Shown here: positions 9,301 to 19,426 of the stretch, in pieces
Layout of the letters: each line of letters opens with the position of its first letter
Numbering within the stretch: the stretch's first letter is position 1
Assembly (NCBI GenBank): GCA_014529385.2
Contig: CM043950.1
Span: 158,141,545-158,178,044, forward strand
From: Adiantum capillus-veneris
Taxonomy: Eukaryota; Streptophyta; Polypodiopsida; Polypodiales; Pteridaceae
Reading direction: 5' to 3'
DNA length: 36,500 nt
Notes under the pieces: model-generated
Databases searched by the model: none
The model's input: only the letters and a program-made list of their open reading frames with translations
What the model was told of the DNA's origin: nothing
Program-made: the position numbers and the translations under genes

Positions 9301-10260
9301 CCGCCTCTAAGAGAAAATCAAGGAGCTCATTAGAGAGTTACATGAACCACCCTCAAAGAAGAGAATGAAGGCATGATTTTTTAGCATCTTTAGAATTAAG
9401 AAATTGAGGGAACATCAGGTGCCAACGCCAACAAAGAAGTTCAATGATTTGGTTCAAAGATCTTCAAAATTGGAACAATGAGCAAAGAAAGACAAGGGAA
9501 GGATGTATGCTAAACTGAATTGACCACTCCAGAATATGTGAAGGAGAAAGAATCTATTGAGAACCAAGAGAATGGAGCTCCTATCAAGGTAATTGCAAGA
9601 AGGAGAAGATATAAAACCTTCTCTTGTAGATGTAGAGGAATAAGAGGTTTCATTAAAAGAGACTTCAACTATTGCACTGTGGCAAGTATGGACATTTTTC
9701 AGTACAATGTCAAAAATATAAAAGTTGATGTGGTTGGAGTGAAATGGCCGAACCAGTACCAGTGAAAGCAATCACTAGGAGCTTTGGTGTTGTCGTCAAG
9801 GAAATATTAGGGGATCATTCGGTAAACCAATGCAAAGTGAATGGTAGAAGTAAAGGGTTATGTCTACTTAGATCACACAGGATCTAGAGAAAATGAAGCC
9901 AAAGAAACCAGAATTCTCTGAGGCTAGAACAATTCAAAGTATTCCACCCAAGACTTCAACAATGTAGACAACAAAACTTGTAGAAGCTAATCATGGGATT
10001 TAGACAATGGGACTCCGAGAGACTGGACATGGAGTTCAAAATGATGAAAAAGAACTTCTACAAGTTGGAGACAACTTGGTGGAAGCTGAGACACCGGATC
10101 TGGAAACAAAACAAATTCGAAAAGAACAAATTGATTTTTTGTTCAAGGATTCACCACCAAAAAGATAGGAAAGGAGTACATATGTGGCACTATGAGGGAA
10201 ATTATTGTGAAAGAAAAATCCTCTAGTTTGATGCAAGTTCTGGAAAATGACCACGATGAA
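9301..10260 (+). pseudogene. Decayed Ty3/gypsy gag remnant with broken zinc knuckle
   Basis: One frame near 9665-9720 reads LLHCGKYGHFSVQC, a CCHC knuckle (C-x2-C-G-K-x-G-H-x4-C) that has lost its first Cys. It is followed by PVKAITRSFGVVVKE, which resembles the short linker between a gag knuckle and protease. The stretch before it (EYVKEKESIENQENGAPIK and nearby) and after it (QKDRKGVH and others) is rich in Lys and Glu but crossed by many stops. No protease core can be placed. The direction agrees with element A, but gag follows RT here, so it must be a separate insertion or rearranged copy. Confidence 0.5.
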
Positions 10261-10411
10261 ATATTCCTAAAGGTTTTTGAAACGACCCGTGTTTGCCACA
10301 CTTAGAAAGCCTCTTTGTTTATATCTCTTACGTCTTAGTTCTCATCCCATAACTAAGTGGTTCCCCTTCACTTCTTTGGATGTGGGTTTGTGTTGTTTTT
10401 TTGGCTTGTGG
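10261..10411. other. Left flank of element M1
   Basis: I see no gene here. The last four bases, GTGG at 10408-10411, recur immediately right of M1 at 20299-20302 as the probable target duplication. Confidence 0.45.
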
Positions 10412-12192
10412 TGAGAGACGGAAGTGCAAAACAGACTGGGTGGCCTCTACACCAAGACTATGCACGATGGCCTCATCATGGGAGGTACACAATAGGGGCA
10501 CCACCTAGCAAGATATGCGGCTAGGATGCATACATATACACAATCAAATATGCCATGGAAAACAATTTCAAGATCCACGTCCAAGTGTGGGATGGGGTTG
10601 TTGAAAAACAAGATGAGAGTAATGGTGAGCGAGTGAGAATGGGCTTGCTACTTGTGTGTGTAATAAGGAAGATAATGAGGTAAGGGAAACATGCAAGTAT
10701 GCTCACTTCTCATACCAAAGGTGGCAAATTTGCACTACTTAAGATGCAAGTAGTAAGATGATAAGAACATGAGAGGGAGAGATAGAGTGTGTGTATGGTG
10801 TAGCCTATGGCAAAATGGAAAGAAAGAAGCATATTCCATACTCACAATGAAGTATATCTCAAATGACACAAGGTATGGAACCAAGATGGAGTGTGTTGAT
10901 TGCTTGCAAAAGATGAATACAATAGGTAGCATAGGGCAAGAAAATGAGAAGGGGACAAGATCGTAGGATGCATAATGGAGGGATGGGAGTTGATGGCGAG
11001 GAATATCATGAGTGTAGCCATCATTTTTCTTCTTGAAATCATGCCTTCAATCCTTCATTACAAGTGTGTGGAGATATGGTACTCATTTTGTGCATGATGA
11101 TGGTGATGGTGTTGTGATTATGTGATTAGGGTTCATGCTACTAGCATGTAGCACAAGGGTGTGTATGTGTAGGTGTGTGGGTATGTGATAGTGTGCATAT
11201 GGGGTAGTGTGTGTGTGTGTGTGTAGTGTGTGTTTGTTTACAAAAGATAAGGCCTCCTTTTATAGGCTAAGAGAATGATTAGGAGAGAGATTATGAGAAA
11301 AAGGAGTTATCACAAAGTGACCTTAGTTAGAGGCATTACCCCTGAGAAAAAGGAGTTATCACAAAGTAACCTCAGTTAGAGGCATTCCCCCAATGAGAGC
11401 TCCGTGTGCCCTGCTTATTGACCAATTTCCTCCTAATCACCTTCATCCTGGCGAGCTTTGTCTCCATGCCACCTTCCATAGCTTGAGTCCAAGAGCTTCC
11501 TTATAATATTTGCGAGAATCATGATAAAATAAGAGAAAATACAACAATAATAGAGAGAAACCTATAAGAAATTGTGTGTGTGGAGTTGGATAATCAAGAG
11601 TTCTTCCAATGTGTACAGATAGGCTCCACCATTTTGGCCATATCTCCCAAATCGTAGCTCCAAAAGTTATAAAAAAATAAGAGCCAAAAGATCAACTCAA
11701 TGTCTACAAGTTTTGTGTTGAAAACGTTTTCCAGTTCAGAAAAAAATAGAGAAAAATCCCACAAAAATATGTGTCCGTCTTTTCCCTTCCAAAAGTCTTC
11801 CAGGTGGTCCCTCTTGACTTCATGTGCAAGCCTTGTGTCCACAAGTGAATTAGGCTTGAATTTGATAATATTTTGTTGACTCCAATTCCATAATGCATAA
11901 GATTCTCTTCCCTTTCACTATTGACTTTTACTATTTACTTGTAGTGACCATCAGGTAGTGGCTGTCGGGTAGAATCGGCATCCAGTGAAATTTTCTTTTT
12001 CATAGGGTTTGTTCCTACCTCTCATTATTTTTGAGATCCAAATGTGTCAAAACCATAGCTATGTACAAAATAGATATAAAGATTTTTGTGATTTTCATGC
12101 ATCAGGTTCGTCCTCCTCTTAGGGTCCTTGAAGCCTTTCCACCAAGTATATACCAAGAGAGAGGTGGAGCAAAATTTGAAAAGCGGCCCTCA
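10412..12192 (-). repeat. 3' LTR of M1 (left copy)
   Basis: The 1781-base repeat matches 17216-20298 once the 1338-base insertion there is removed. Similarity starts at TGAGAG and ends at CGGCCCTCA. The match covers the opening (GACTGGGTGGCCTCTACACC), the (GT)n tract near 11200 and the tail (CAAGAGAGAGGTGGAG). It carries numerous substitutions and indels against its partner, visibly more than the M2 pair, so M1 is the older insertion. Small frames inside it are incidental. Confidence 0.85.
11256..11265 (-). promoter_or_regulatory. TATA box in the M1 left LTR
   Basis: On the minus strand this reads CTATAAAAGG, a canonical plant TATA box, and it is conserved in the other LTR. It would mark the start of the R region. 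Confidence 0.6.
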
Positions 12193-12207
12193 TTAGCCCT
12201 CCCCCTG
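12193..12207 (-). other. Polypurine tract of M1
   Basis: On the minus strand CAGGGGGAGGGCTAA lies immediately before the LTR start TGAGGG. It confirms the minus orientation and the LTR border. Confidence 0.75.
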
Positions 12208-12587
12208 AATCTAGAGGCATTTATGTGTCTATCTCTGTAATTGAGTTGATTGAGTAGTAGAGGAGCCCATATTCTAGTTTCCTTTTGGAATAGCCATTGC
12301 GTCTGGCCATTAGTGAGATCTTTGGGACATTCATTTGTTCTCAAGAAAAGAAAAACATCCTGACAAAGCTGCCTGGCTAGAGCATCAATGATCAACAACT
12401 CAAACTGCCTGTGAGTAAATGGGAATCCTACGGCTTCCAAAACTTTGTTTCAATATCCACCAGGATACCAAGTAAAGAATAGGATTGTCACCTCCAATGT
12501 CCTAACAATAAGATGTCTTGCTTCATGCCAAAAAGGATAGGATTTGTAACCACCATAAGTGAAAGGATAATTTAATAAAACTTAGAA
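12208..12587 (-). other. 3' internal region of M1
   Basis: A minus-strand frame crosses part of this region and runs into the LTR, but it has no domain I recognise. It probably holds decayed coding or the 3' untranslated part of M1. Confidence 0.35.
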
Positions 12588-13172
12588 TCATGATTCCCAA
12601 GATTGTACCAAGATTTCTCCATCTACGGCTTCCTTGTTGATGTTGCAAGTCCAGTTTTCTTTGAAACTTAGCTTTCCACTACATGTGAAGCTAGATAAAG
12701 AGTCACTATCCTCTTGGGTGCTGTCAAAAAGGTCCATTGCCTTTCCTGAAATTGGTAATAATCCACCAACCTTGCAACTCAAAGTCAAGCTTGATACATG
12801 TTGTACCAAAGCGCATAGCACATACAAAATATAGGATGCAATCCACATGTTGAAAAACACTTCATCTCGACTATATGCATGCAAGACCATACTGCCATCT
12901 TTCTCACATTGGGATCCATTTTTTGTGACCCTTATGCCCACCCCTTGTGCTAAGGGTTCTACTAAAGTTTTTCTTAAATGCATCTAACCAATATGATCAA
13001 ACATAATCTCTATACATAGGTTTCCAAACCTAGATCTCCAATAAGCTACCACTGCATCCACTTGCTTAAGAATCTCCTTAGGGTGGACTTCAAAATCCCA
13101 CTCCTTGGTAACAACCATTCTAGTTTGGTCTGCAATGGCTTCCTGTGATTGGTGTAGTGCCAAAGACTTCAT
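12588..13172 (-). pseudogene. Unrecognised ORF of M1 in the position normally held by pol
   Basis: Reading from 13172 down to 12588 the frame has a single stop (12984-12986) in about 190 codons. The first part is charged (KEWDFEVHPKEILKQVDAVV, AYWRSRFGNLCIEIMF). The second has a hydrophobic stretch (MWIASYILYVLCALVQHVSS) and ends Ser/Asp-rich (FDSTQEDSDSLSSFTCSG). It resembles no gag, protease, RT, RNase H or integrase motif. The preceding protease frame may feed into it through a frameshift near 13175. It could be an accessory retroelement protein or captured host sequence. Openness and composition suggest that it once was coding; function unknown. Confidence 0.5.
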
Positions 13173-13560
13173 GCTTCTTCTTGCAGTTGGATATCCGATG
13201 GATCCACCTTGTTGTGGTCTGTGAGAATGAGACCCATGATTTCAAGAGAGTTGTCACTATTATTTGTTGTGGTATATTCCTCCTCCTCTGATGCTGTAGG
13301 AGAATTGTTAAAGAGTGCACTAGTCTCTAGTTTCATTCCTTGTTGCTTACTAGTCTTCGTGTTGTATAGAATGTCCTTGCCCTTTCTACCTTGCTTCTTG
13401 ATAATTCCTATGTCTAAATATTGGGTTGCTCTCATGGCCATGATCCATGGTCTCTCTGAGATAATTGGGTAGCCCTCCCCCTTAGGGATGCTCATGCCCT
13501 GTATAGAACATCCCTCACAAGATCACAAGATTCTATAGACTCACCAATTGTGAAATCTAG
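13169..13560 (-). pseudogene. Truncated retroelement protease region of M1
   Basis: On the minus strand the segment begins ILDFTIGESIESCDLVRDVL, a signature seen at the gag-to-protease border of plant Ty3/gypsy elements. It then passes directly into SIPKGEGYPIISERPWIMAM and RATQYLDIGIIKKQGRKGKD, which resembles the C-terminal half of the protease. No D-S/T-G triad lies between the two blocks, so the catalytic core seems deleted. A frame change sits at the join, near 13495. A Ser/Glu-rich tail (SPTASEEEEYTTTNNSDNS) follows. Confidence 0.62.
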
Positions 13561-13926
13561 AATGCCAATTTTTTGTCGTGGCTTAGACTTCCTCTTAATT
13601 GACTCTCCCTTGGCCTTGATTTTTTCTTCCCTCTGTGAACCTTCCTCCTTTCTAGAGTGATTAAATCCCATGGTGTCTGCCTCTTCTACCTTGGTCTCAC
13701 CTCTTTCCACTTCTTTGATGTGTTTCTTCACCTTCACGTTTCCCTTATCTTCAAGACCGATGAAACTCATTGCTTGGTCATTGGCTAGTGGTGGGAGAAA
13801 TGGTAGAACGAGGGTATGTGGTGGTGGTCGTGGTTTCACAAGTCGTTGTAATATTTGCATGGTGGTGCTTGTTGTGGTGCCCTTGGTGATGGTGATCTTG
13901 CTCTCGGTGGTGAAATCTGGTTTTGT
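13561..13926 (-). pseudogene. Gag-protease linker of M1
   Basis: The minus-strand frame is rich in Lys and Glu (HSRKEEGSQREEKIKAKGES) and joins the zinc-knuckle region to the protease remnant. It has no domain of its own. Confidence 0.5.
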
Positions 13927-14818
13927 CTATCTCCTTGGGTGTGGGCAGTAATACATGCCATGGCCATCTTCTCCACAATTATAGCAGTGGTATTCTTGGT
14001 TTTTCCTTTGTTGTCCTCTCCCTTGCTCTTGATTGTAGTTGTGTGCATATCCTTGTTGCACCAAATGCATAGATAGATTCTCAATTTGAGTAGTGATGCA
14101 ACTCAACAGGTCTTGCTGCTCTTCTGATGCCTCTTGTGGTTGGGTTCTCTGAGCGGTTGTTGCAGTTACTGGGTTTAGTCGGACTGACCTTGATTCCTTT
14201 GACTCGTTGACTCTTGCTTGCATGCGCAACTTTTTGTCTTTAAGGCCGACTACTTCCACTGCCAACTCATACATTGGAGGGGATCTCCACACCTTCTCCT
14301 TAAACAACAACCAATAGCCAACAATGAAACATTCCTTCTTCAAGAAATTATGAGCTCATTCACCTTCCTCCAGTGAGGCAACCCATCCCTCACAAATCCA
14401 CAAACTTGGATTCACAAGTGGCATACTCTAGAAGACCTCCCTGCTTTAACTCTATTAGTAGCTGCCATAACTTTTTTGAGGTTGTGCCTGAACCAAACCT
14501 CTTCACAAATGTAGCACGTAGTATGTCCCATGCATCCTTGGTAGCTTGGGGAAAATAATTGTACCAAGTCTTGGCCTCTACTTTCATCAGTAGAGGAAAG
14601 ATTTGTAGCTGTGAGGTGTCATCGTCCTTGTTTGGAAACCATACAAGCAATGTCAAAGTTATACAAAAAATTGGTGGTGATTTTTTCTCCCTTCTTGCCA
14701 CTAAATGTGAGAAAAGAGACGCTTGGGTGGTCATACTTGACTTGAACTCTCTAGGCATATAGAGAATGTTGGTGTAGCAAAAGTTGGTCCGAGCTGGAAA
14801 GTGATCTATTCCATGCAA
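13927..14818 (-). pseudogene. M1 gag: core and CCHC zinc knuckle
   Basis: Gag forms the virus-like particle that packages the RNA. From 14818 downward the minus strand gives HGIDHFPARTNFCYTN, then FCITLTLLVWFPNKDDDTSQ, KVEAKTWYNYFPQATKDAWD and LRATFVKRFGSGTTSKKLWQ, the Retrotrans_gag core (W-F/Y.. F..RF). The frame shifts between 14390 and 14343. The second frame holds KKECFIVGYWLLFKEKV, YELAVEVVGLKDKKLRMQAR and the knuckle CYNCGEDGHGMYYC (C-x2-C-x4-H-x4-C; about 13939-13980). Its upstream end at about 14820 is cut by an inserted block; the N-terminal part lies near 16790-17154. Confidence 0.82.
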
Positions 14819-16750
14819 AGGCTGCAGGCAGGTGCAGTGGATAAGGCTAGATCCTGGACAGAACAGGGAAGTGGGGATGTATGTCTAAAGTGTCTTTTTA
14901 GGCCAAAAGGGCTCAAGGGTGGTCCAGATGGGATGACAGACCAAGGTACCCAAAGTGCCAAGTGAGTGCTCTGAAATGTAGCGTTCGATGTGCTCTAGAA
15001 GCCGGTCTAGATGGATTTCAAACAGAGCCCGGATTCTCAAGCTATTTCAGTGCAAAGTTAGAAGGTTTAACAGATCCCTGATGGACAGGGTAGCTGGGGG
15101 CAGATTGCCCAAGAAGATGTCAGTAGGTAGATGTGTAGTGCTCAAATTATGGAGCATGCGTGTCTCTTCTTGGATTGCTAATCATAGCTTTGGATAGCAA
15201 GTTATGATCAGTTGAAGTTTTGCCAGGGACCGGGTTTGAGCCCACTTGAATTCATTGGAAATCATTCCATCTGGCATTTTTTAGGCCTCAACATGGTCCT
15301 CAAGCAAGGTATGCATCATGCGGACTCAACAAGAATTGACAGATCGCCAAACAGAGTAGTGGTGGCGGAGATATAGAGGTCAAAGTTGGGGGTGCTTTGC
15401 AGAGGGAGGGTCAACATATGGTTCTCCTCGGTTATTGGGCATTTCTTTTGAGGCCATTGAGGAGGTTAGATGTAGAGCTAGCCGAGGAAAGTAAATCTCG
15501 GAATGTACACTTTTGGCGGGTTTTGTGAAGGGGGTCAATCGACCAACTAGGTAAAGTGTGGTGTGATGCCAAAGTGGGTCACAAAAAACCATTTTGAGCC
15601 ATTTTTATGTAAAGTCTTGGCCCTCAATGGGGTGCAATTGAAGGGGAGGGCTCCATGTGGCCCGCCTTTGATCCCACATGCGTGGAACGGGAACAGGAGG
15701 CAAGCTATATAGCCCAGGTATGTATACTCCAAGGGTATAAGGTGGAGAGAGAGGAGCTTGGAGCTCTGGTGGTTATGGAGTTCGCGACCGCAGCGCTGTG
15801 TTGGCTTTGATGGCAATGATCGCGGCCCTATAGGGGTTCACGGCACTGGTCTTTTTCCTGGATAAGGTAGTGTGCAAGGCGGACTCATGGCGGTGGTGGC
15901 CAGTGGCGACTCTTACTTGGCGCCTGCGTTAGGTGATGTGGCAGAAATCCGTTCCCACGCCCATGAGGGCTCCCCTCTTTTTGAAGGCTAGGGGATAATG
16001 GATCAAGCAAGGGGCCGGACAAAGATAGTCAAAGGGAGGAGTGAAAGGTAGTCCAAAGGGTGAAAAAAGAAAAAATTAAATGAAATATAAAAAATGCCAA
16101 GGGGCACTAGTGACATTTCTAGTGCACCCCCCCTTCAAGAGCAAAAGTCAAAGAGAGCAAAAGAGAGCAGATAGAAATGAAGTAGCTCTCCCCTCCAAAA
16201 GATGCCAAATTAAGGTGCCAAATGGGCCAATTAGGAGGCAGTCTCCAAAGTTGAAGACCCCCCACTATAAAAACCATATTTTTAATGAAATGGGGGCTTT
16301 TTTGTGTCGTTTGAAGCTTGCACAAGGGGGTTTTTTGGCAGAGGAGTGTGCCTGTCGAATCCCTTTGTATTTTCTCATGAAAATGACCATGGTGATGGCA
16401 TTGCAAGCTCCATATATGCCTTTTGAAGCATAATCAAGCCCATATTGCCCAGTTTTGGTGTCGTTTCCGCTTCCCGCTTCTCTTTCTCCTGCTTTTGTGT
16501 CTCTCCTTGGTGTTGGCTGTGTGGATACGTGTGCCCCCCAGACCGAAAGTGTTTTATGTGAGAGAGTAAGATTGAGTGGCTGTGTGTGTGCGTGCGTAAG
16601 GGTGGAGACCGATCATGGCAGTAGGTGTGCGTTGTGTGGTGGACTTGTGGAGTGTGTAGACATTGGGAAAAGAGCAAGCGGTGGTCTGCTAGTGAGAAGT
16701 GTATTTTGAAGGTGTTTTGCTGAGAGGATAGGGGTTTTGTGGATACCCTG
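14819..16750 (+). mobile_element. Inserted block with LTR-like signals, splitting the M1 gag
   Basis: The M1 gag frame stops at about 14820 and appears to resume near 16750-16800, so about 1.9 kb was inserted. Plus-strand signals include GCTATATAGCCC (about 15698), a tRNA-primer-like TTGGCGCCTGCG (15917-15928), GAAGGCTAGGGGATAATGG (15983-16001, like the polypurine tract of the Tat element at 2675) and CACTATAAAAACC (about 16262). This could be two fused LTR remnants of a plus-strand Ty3/gypsy element with its interior deleted, but the two halves are not alike. No coding domain is visible. The right border is uncertain by about 60 bases. Confidence 0.45.
15917..15928 (+). other. Primer-binding-site-like motif
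   Basis: TTGGCGCCTGCG begins with the TGGCGCC common to primer sites complementary to a tRNA 3' end. No matching LTR pair could be defined around it, so this is a weak call. Confidence 0.3.
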
Positions 16751-17154
16751 AGCTATAGAGAGGTCTTTGTTGTTGTGCCGGGTGTGTTCCCAAATTCCCC
16801 CTCTCCAGCGTAGGCCCACTTGCTTCCTCCAAATGCTTTAGGCTTTGTGGCTTGGACTTTGTGGTTGATGAAGTTGATGACACTTTTCGATCTTTCTTCA
16901 CCTCCTCTATTGGCACTCATTGATAGAATGCTTTCGTTGACAACAACGATGACATTTTCTAGCCCCTCCCTCAGTGCTCTTGAATTGCAATTAGCACGAG
17001 CAATGTGAGATGGGGAGCTTACCTCTTGGATATCGACGACACTACAACCTGGAAGTAGCACTTCGATGAAGGCCTTGCATGCTTCTACAGTCTCCTCTTC
17101 TTCGGTCCTCCAATTTGAAAAATCTTGTAGCCATTCATCCATGATTGATGGCAT
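16751..17154 (-). pseudogene. Probable N-terminal part of M1 gag
   Basis: A minus-strand frame starts at ATG 17154, 60 bases inside the right LTR, and reads MDEWLQDFSNWRTEEEETVE, AFIEVLLPGCSVVDIQE and SRALREGLENVIVVVNESIL before ending GGSKWAYAGEGEF. Acidic and helical composition and position after the leader fit a gag N-terminus. Its last 15-20 codons may already be inserted sequence. The gag core resumes at 14818. I do not recognise the domain by itself; the assignment rests on order and orientation. Confidence 0.5.
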
Positions 17155-17199
17155 GCATCGTTATTATTTGTTGACTGAAGGTCTTTGCAAAGCCCTCCT

Positions 17200-17213
17200 T
17201 AGTGGGGGCATCA
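17200..17213 (-). other. Degenerate primer-binding site of M1
   Basis: Just inside the right LTR the minus strand reads TTTGATGCCCCCAC. It sits at the position of a primer site but has GAT where TGG would be expected, so it may be mutated. Confidence 0.35.
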
Positions 17214-17542
17214 AATGAGAGGCGGAACTGCAAAACAAACTGGGTGGCCTCTACACCAAGACTATGCACGATGGCCTCATCATGGGAGGTACACAATAGA
17301 GGCACCACCTTGCAAGATATGCGGCTAGGACGCATAGATATACACAATCAAACATGCCATGGAAAACAGTTTCAAGATCCACGTCCAAATGTGGGATGGG
17401 GTGGTCGAAAAACAAGATGAGAGGAATGGTGCGCAAGTGAGAATGGGCTTGCTACTCGTGCCTGTAATAAGGAAGATAATGAGGTAAGGGAAACATGCAA
17501 GTATGCTCACTTATCATACTAGAGGTGGAAAATCCGCACACC

Positions 17543-17546
17543 TTAA
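17543..17546. other. TTAA flank (left) of the CACTA-like insertion
   Basis: TTAA here is repeated at 18885-18888, while the other LTR has one TTAA at the equivalent place (about 10739), giving a natural empty site. Confidence 0.7.
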
Positions 17547-18884
17547 CACTAGAATGGTAACCTAACAAGACATAAAACTGTCCTTTCAGGGTTTTGGGAA
17601 AAAATTCCAAAACCATAGTAGATCCACTCATTTTGAAAAATCCTTTCATGAGCTTATAGTTCAATAACTACTACATATGGAAAAAATAAGAAACTTGTAA
17701 TTTTTCTCCTCCCTTGGTCACTACAAGCCTCCAAAGTTGATGGACCAGTGCTTTTTGCCCAAAACAGCAATTTCTTATGGTTGATTGCATATATATAAGA
17801 GTAGGGATTTTTCTAGGACCTGAGATAAAATGCCCCGTTAACTTCAATGGGTTGGTGACCAAAAAATATGGTCGATTTTACCTCACTAATTTGTTTTTGG
17901 GCAAAAAAATTAGGTACAAAAAAGTTGCATTTTTGCCATTCTGCGGACCTATCATGAAAGTTTCTATAGCCACGCTCAATAAAGATACTATATACATGGT
18001 TTCTTAGTTCCCTTTGGGCCTTTGGATTCAAAAGGAGCCATGGAGCATGTCAAAAGGATAATGGATCTCTTACAATTGTAACCTTGGGGGCAATGATAAA
18101 GTGCTAAATACACCAAACATGAAAAAACTGGGTTTAGAATTATGACCTCTAGAAACCCATAGAAACTACTCAATATCTAGCCAAGTTTGTAGTCTATGAT
18201 TAGATATGGTTACTACCTACAAAATCCACACAATTGGCCTAAGAAACTAGCAATATTGAGAAAGTTATACTTGCTACTCTAAAATGTATCGTATTCTTCA
18301 CCAATCAAAAAACTCAACCATCATCATATACTATGCTATATAGCATATTAGGTCCCCCAAAACTCAAGGAAGATTAGCTTTATGCTATACATTACACTTA
18401 CACAATCAAAATTGAATTTGGATATCAAGAAAGCCACCAAAAAAATCATAAAAGTTCTAATTTTGGCCAAAAAACAGGATTATGCAATTCTTGTAAATTG
18501 GTCATAACTTTCAATTTTAACACTTAGCTCTCCCTACAAGCATCAAAACATGTTGAGAACTATGAAGGCCTAACCTCTAGCCATCTAAACCTACAAACAT
18601 AAAGTTTAGAGTGGTATAGTTGCCAAAAATTGAAAAAAAACGAAAAACAGGACCCGTTTTTTCACACAGTTTAGGTTCAAAAATTTTGTGCAAGAGTAAG
18701 GTTAATGGTGAGATCGATACTCCCAAAAAAATGCTAAGTTTTTTTCAGCTCATAAGGCAACTTTGTGGATATATAGAACCTATAAATTCATTTTCATACT
18801 CTTCAAATAATTCAAGCAAAATGGTCACTTAACAGGACACAAAAGTGTCCAAGGACATAAAAGTGTCCTGTTACCATTCTAGTG
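17547..18884. mobile_element. 1338-bp non-autonomous CACTA-like transposon in the M1 LTR
   Basis: The element starts CACTAGAATGGTAAC and ends GTTACCATTCTAGTG, a perfect 15-base inverted repeat of CACTA type. Beside the ends lie related copies of a motif: AAGACATAAAACTGTCC on the left, and GGACACAAAAGTGTCC and GGACATAAAAGTGTCC on the right. The interior is AT-rich and shows no transposase, so it would need a relative's enzyme. The other M1 LTR shows the uninterrupted sequence. The flanking repeat TTAA is four bases, whereas CACTA elements normally duplicate three; a 2-bp TA with a one-base-longer repeat reads equally well. Confidence 0.85.
18835..18850. repeat. Subterminal palindrome GGACACAAAAGTGTCC
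   Basis: This near-perfect palindrome (GGACAC/GTGTCC around AAAA) is followed at once by GGACATAAAAGTGTCC (18853-18868). Repeated subterminal motifs are where transposase binds in characterised CACTA elements. Confidence 0.55.
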
Positions 18885-19416
18885 TTAAGATGCAAGTAGC
18901 AAGATGATAGGTATGAGAGGGAGAGAGTGTGTGTGTGTGTATGAAGGCAAATCCGCACACCTCAACATAAGCAAAATGCGGAAGAAACAAGCATGATCCA
19001 TACTCACAATGAAGTATATCCCAAACGACACAAGGTATGGCAACAAGGTGGAGTGTGTTGATTGCTTGCAAAAGATGAATACAATAGGTAGCATAGGGCA
19101 AGAAGATGAGAAGGGGACAAGACTGTAGGATGCACAATGGAGGGATGGGAGTTGATGGTGAGGAATATCATCAGTGTAGCCATCATTCTTCTTCTTGAAA
19201 TCATGCCTTCAATCCTTCATTACAAGTGTGTGGAGATATGGTGCTCATTTTGTGCATGGTGATGGTGATGGTGTTGTGATTATGTGATTAGGGTTCATGC
19301 TAGTGGCATGTAGCACAAGGATGTTTATGTGTAGGTGTGTGGGTATGGGATAGTGTGCGTATGGGATAGTGTGTGTGGGTGTAGTGTGTGTGTCTGTTTT
19401 ACAAAAGATAAGTCCT

Positions 19417-19426
19417 ACTTTTATAG
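19417..19426 (-). promoter_or_regulatory. TATA box in the M1 right LTR
   Basis: The minus strand reads CTATAAAAGT, at the same place in the LTR as CTATAAAAGG in the other copy. In the 5' LTR it would be the promoter of the element. Confidence 0.58.

Noticed and set aside
10769-11042. Small frames on both strands in the M1 LTR
   Set aside because: Repeated in the other LTR with changed frames; purely non-coding.
16113-16433. Plus-strand frame of about 117 codons near the inserted LTR block
   Set aside because: Low-complexity, no motif, and overlaps LTR-like sequence with a TATA box.
18999-19204. A second nested element within the right part of the M1 LTR
   Set aside because: The stretch matches the other LTR (10842-11042) and is LTR sequence.
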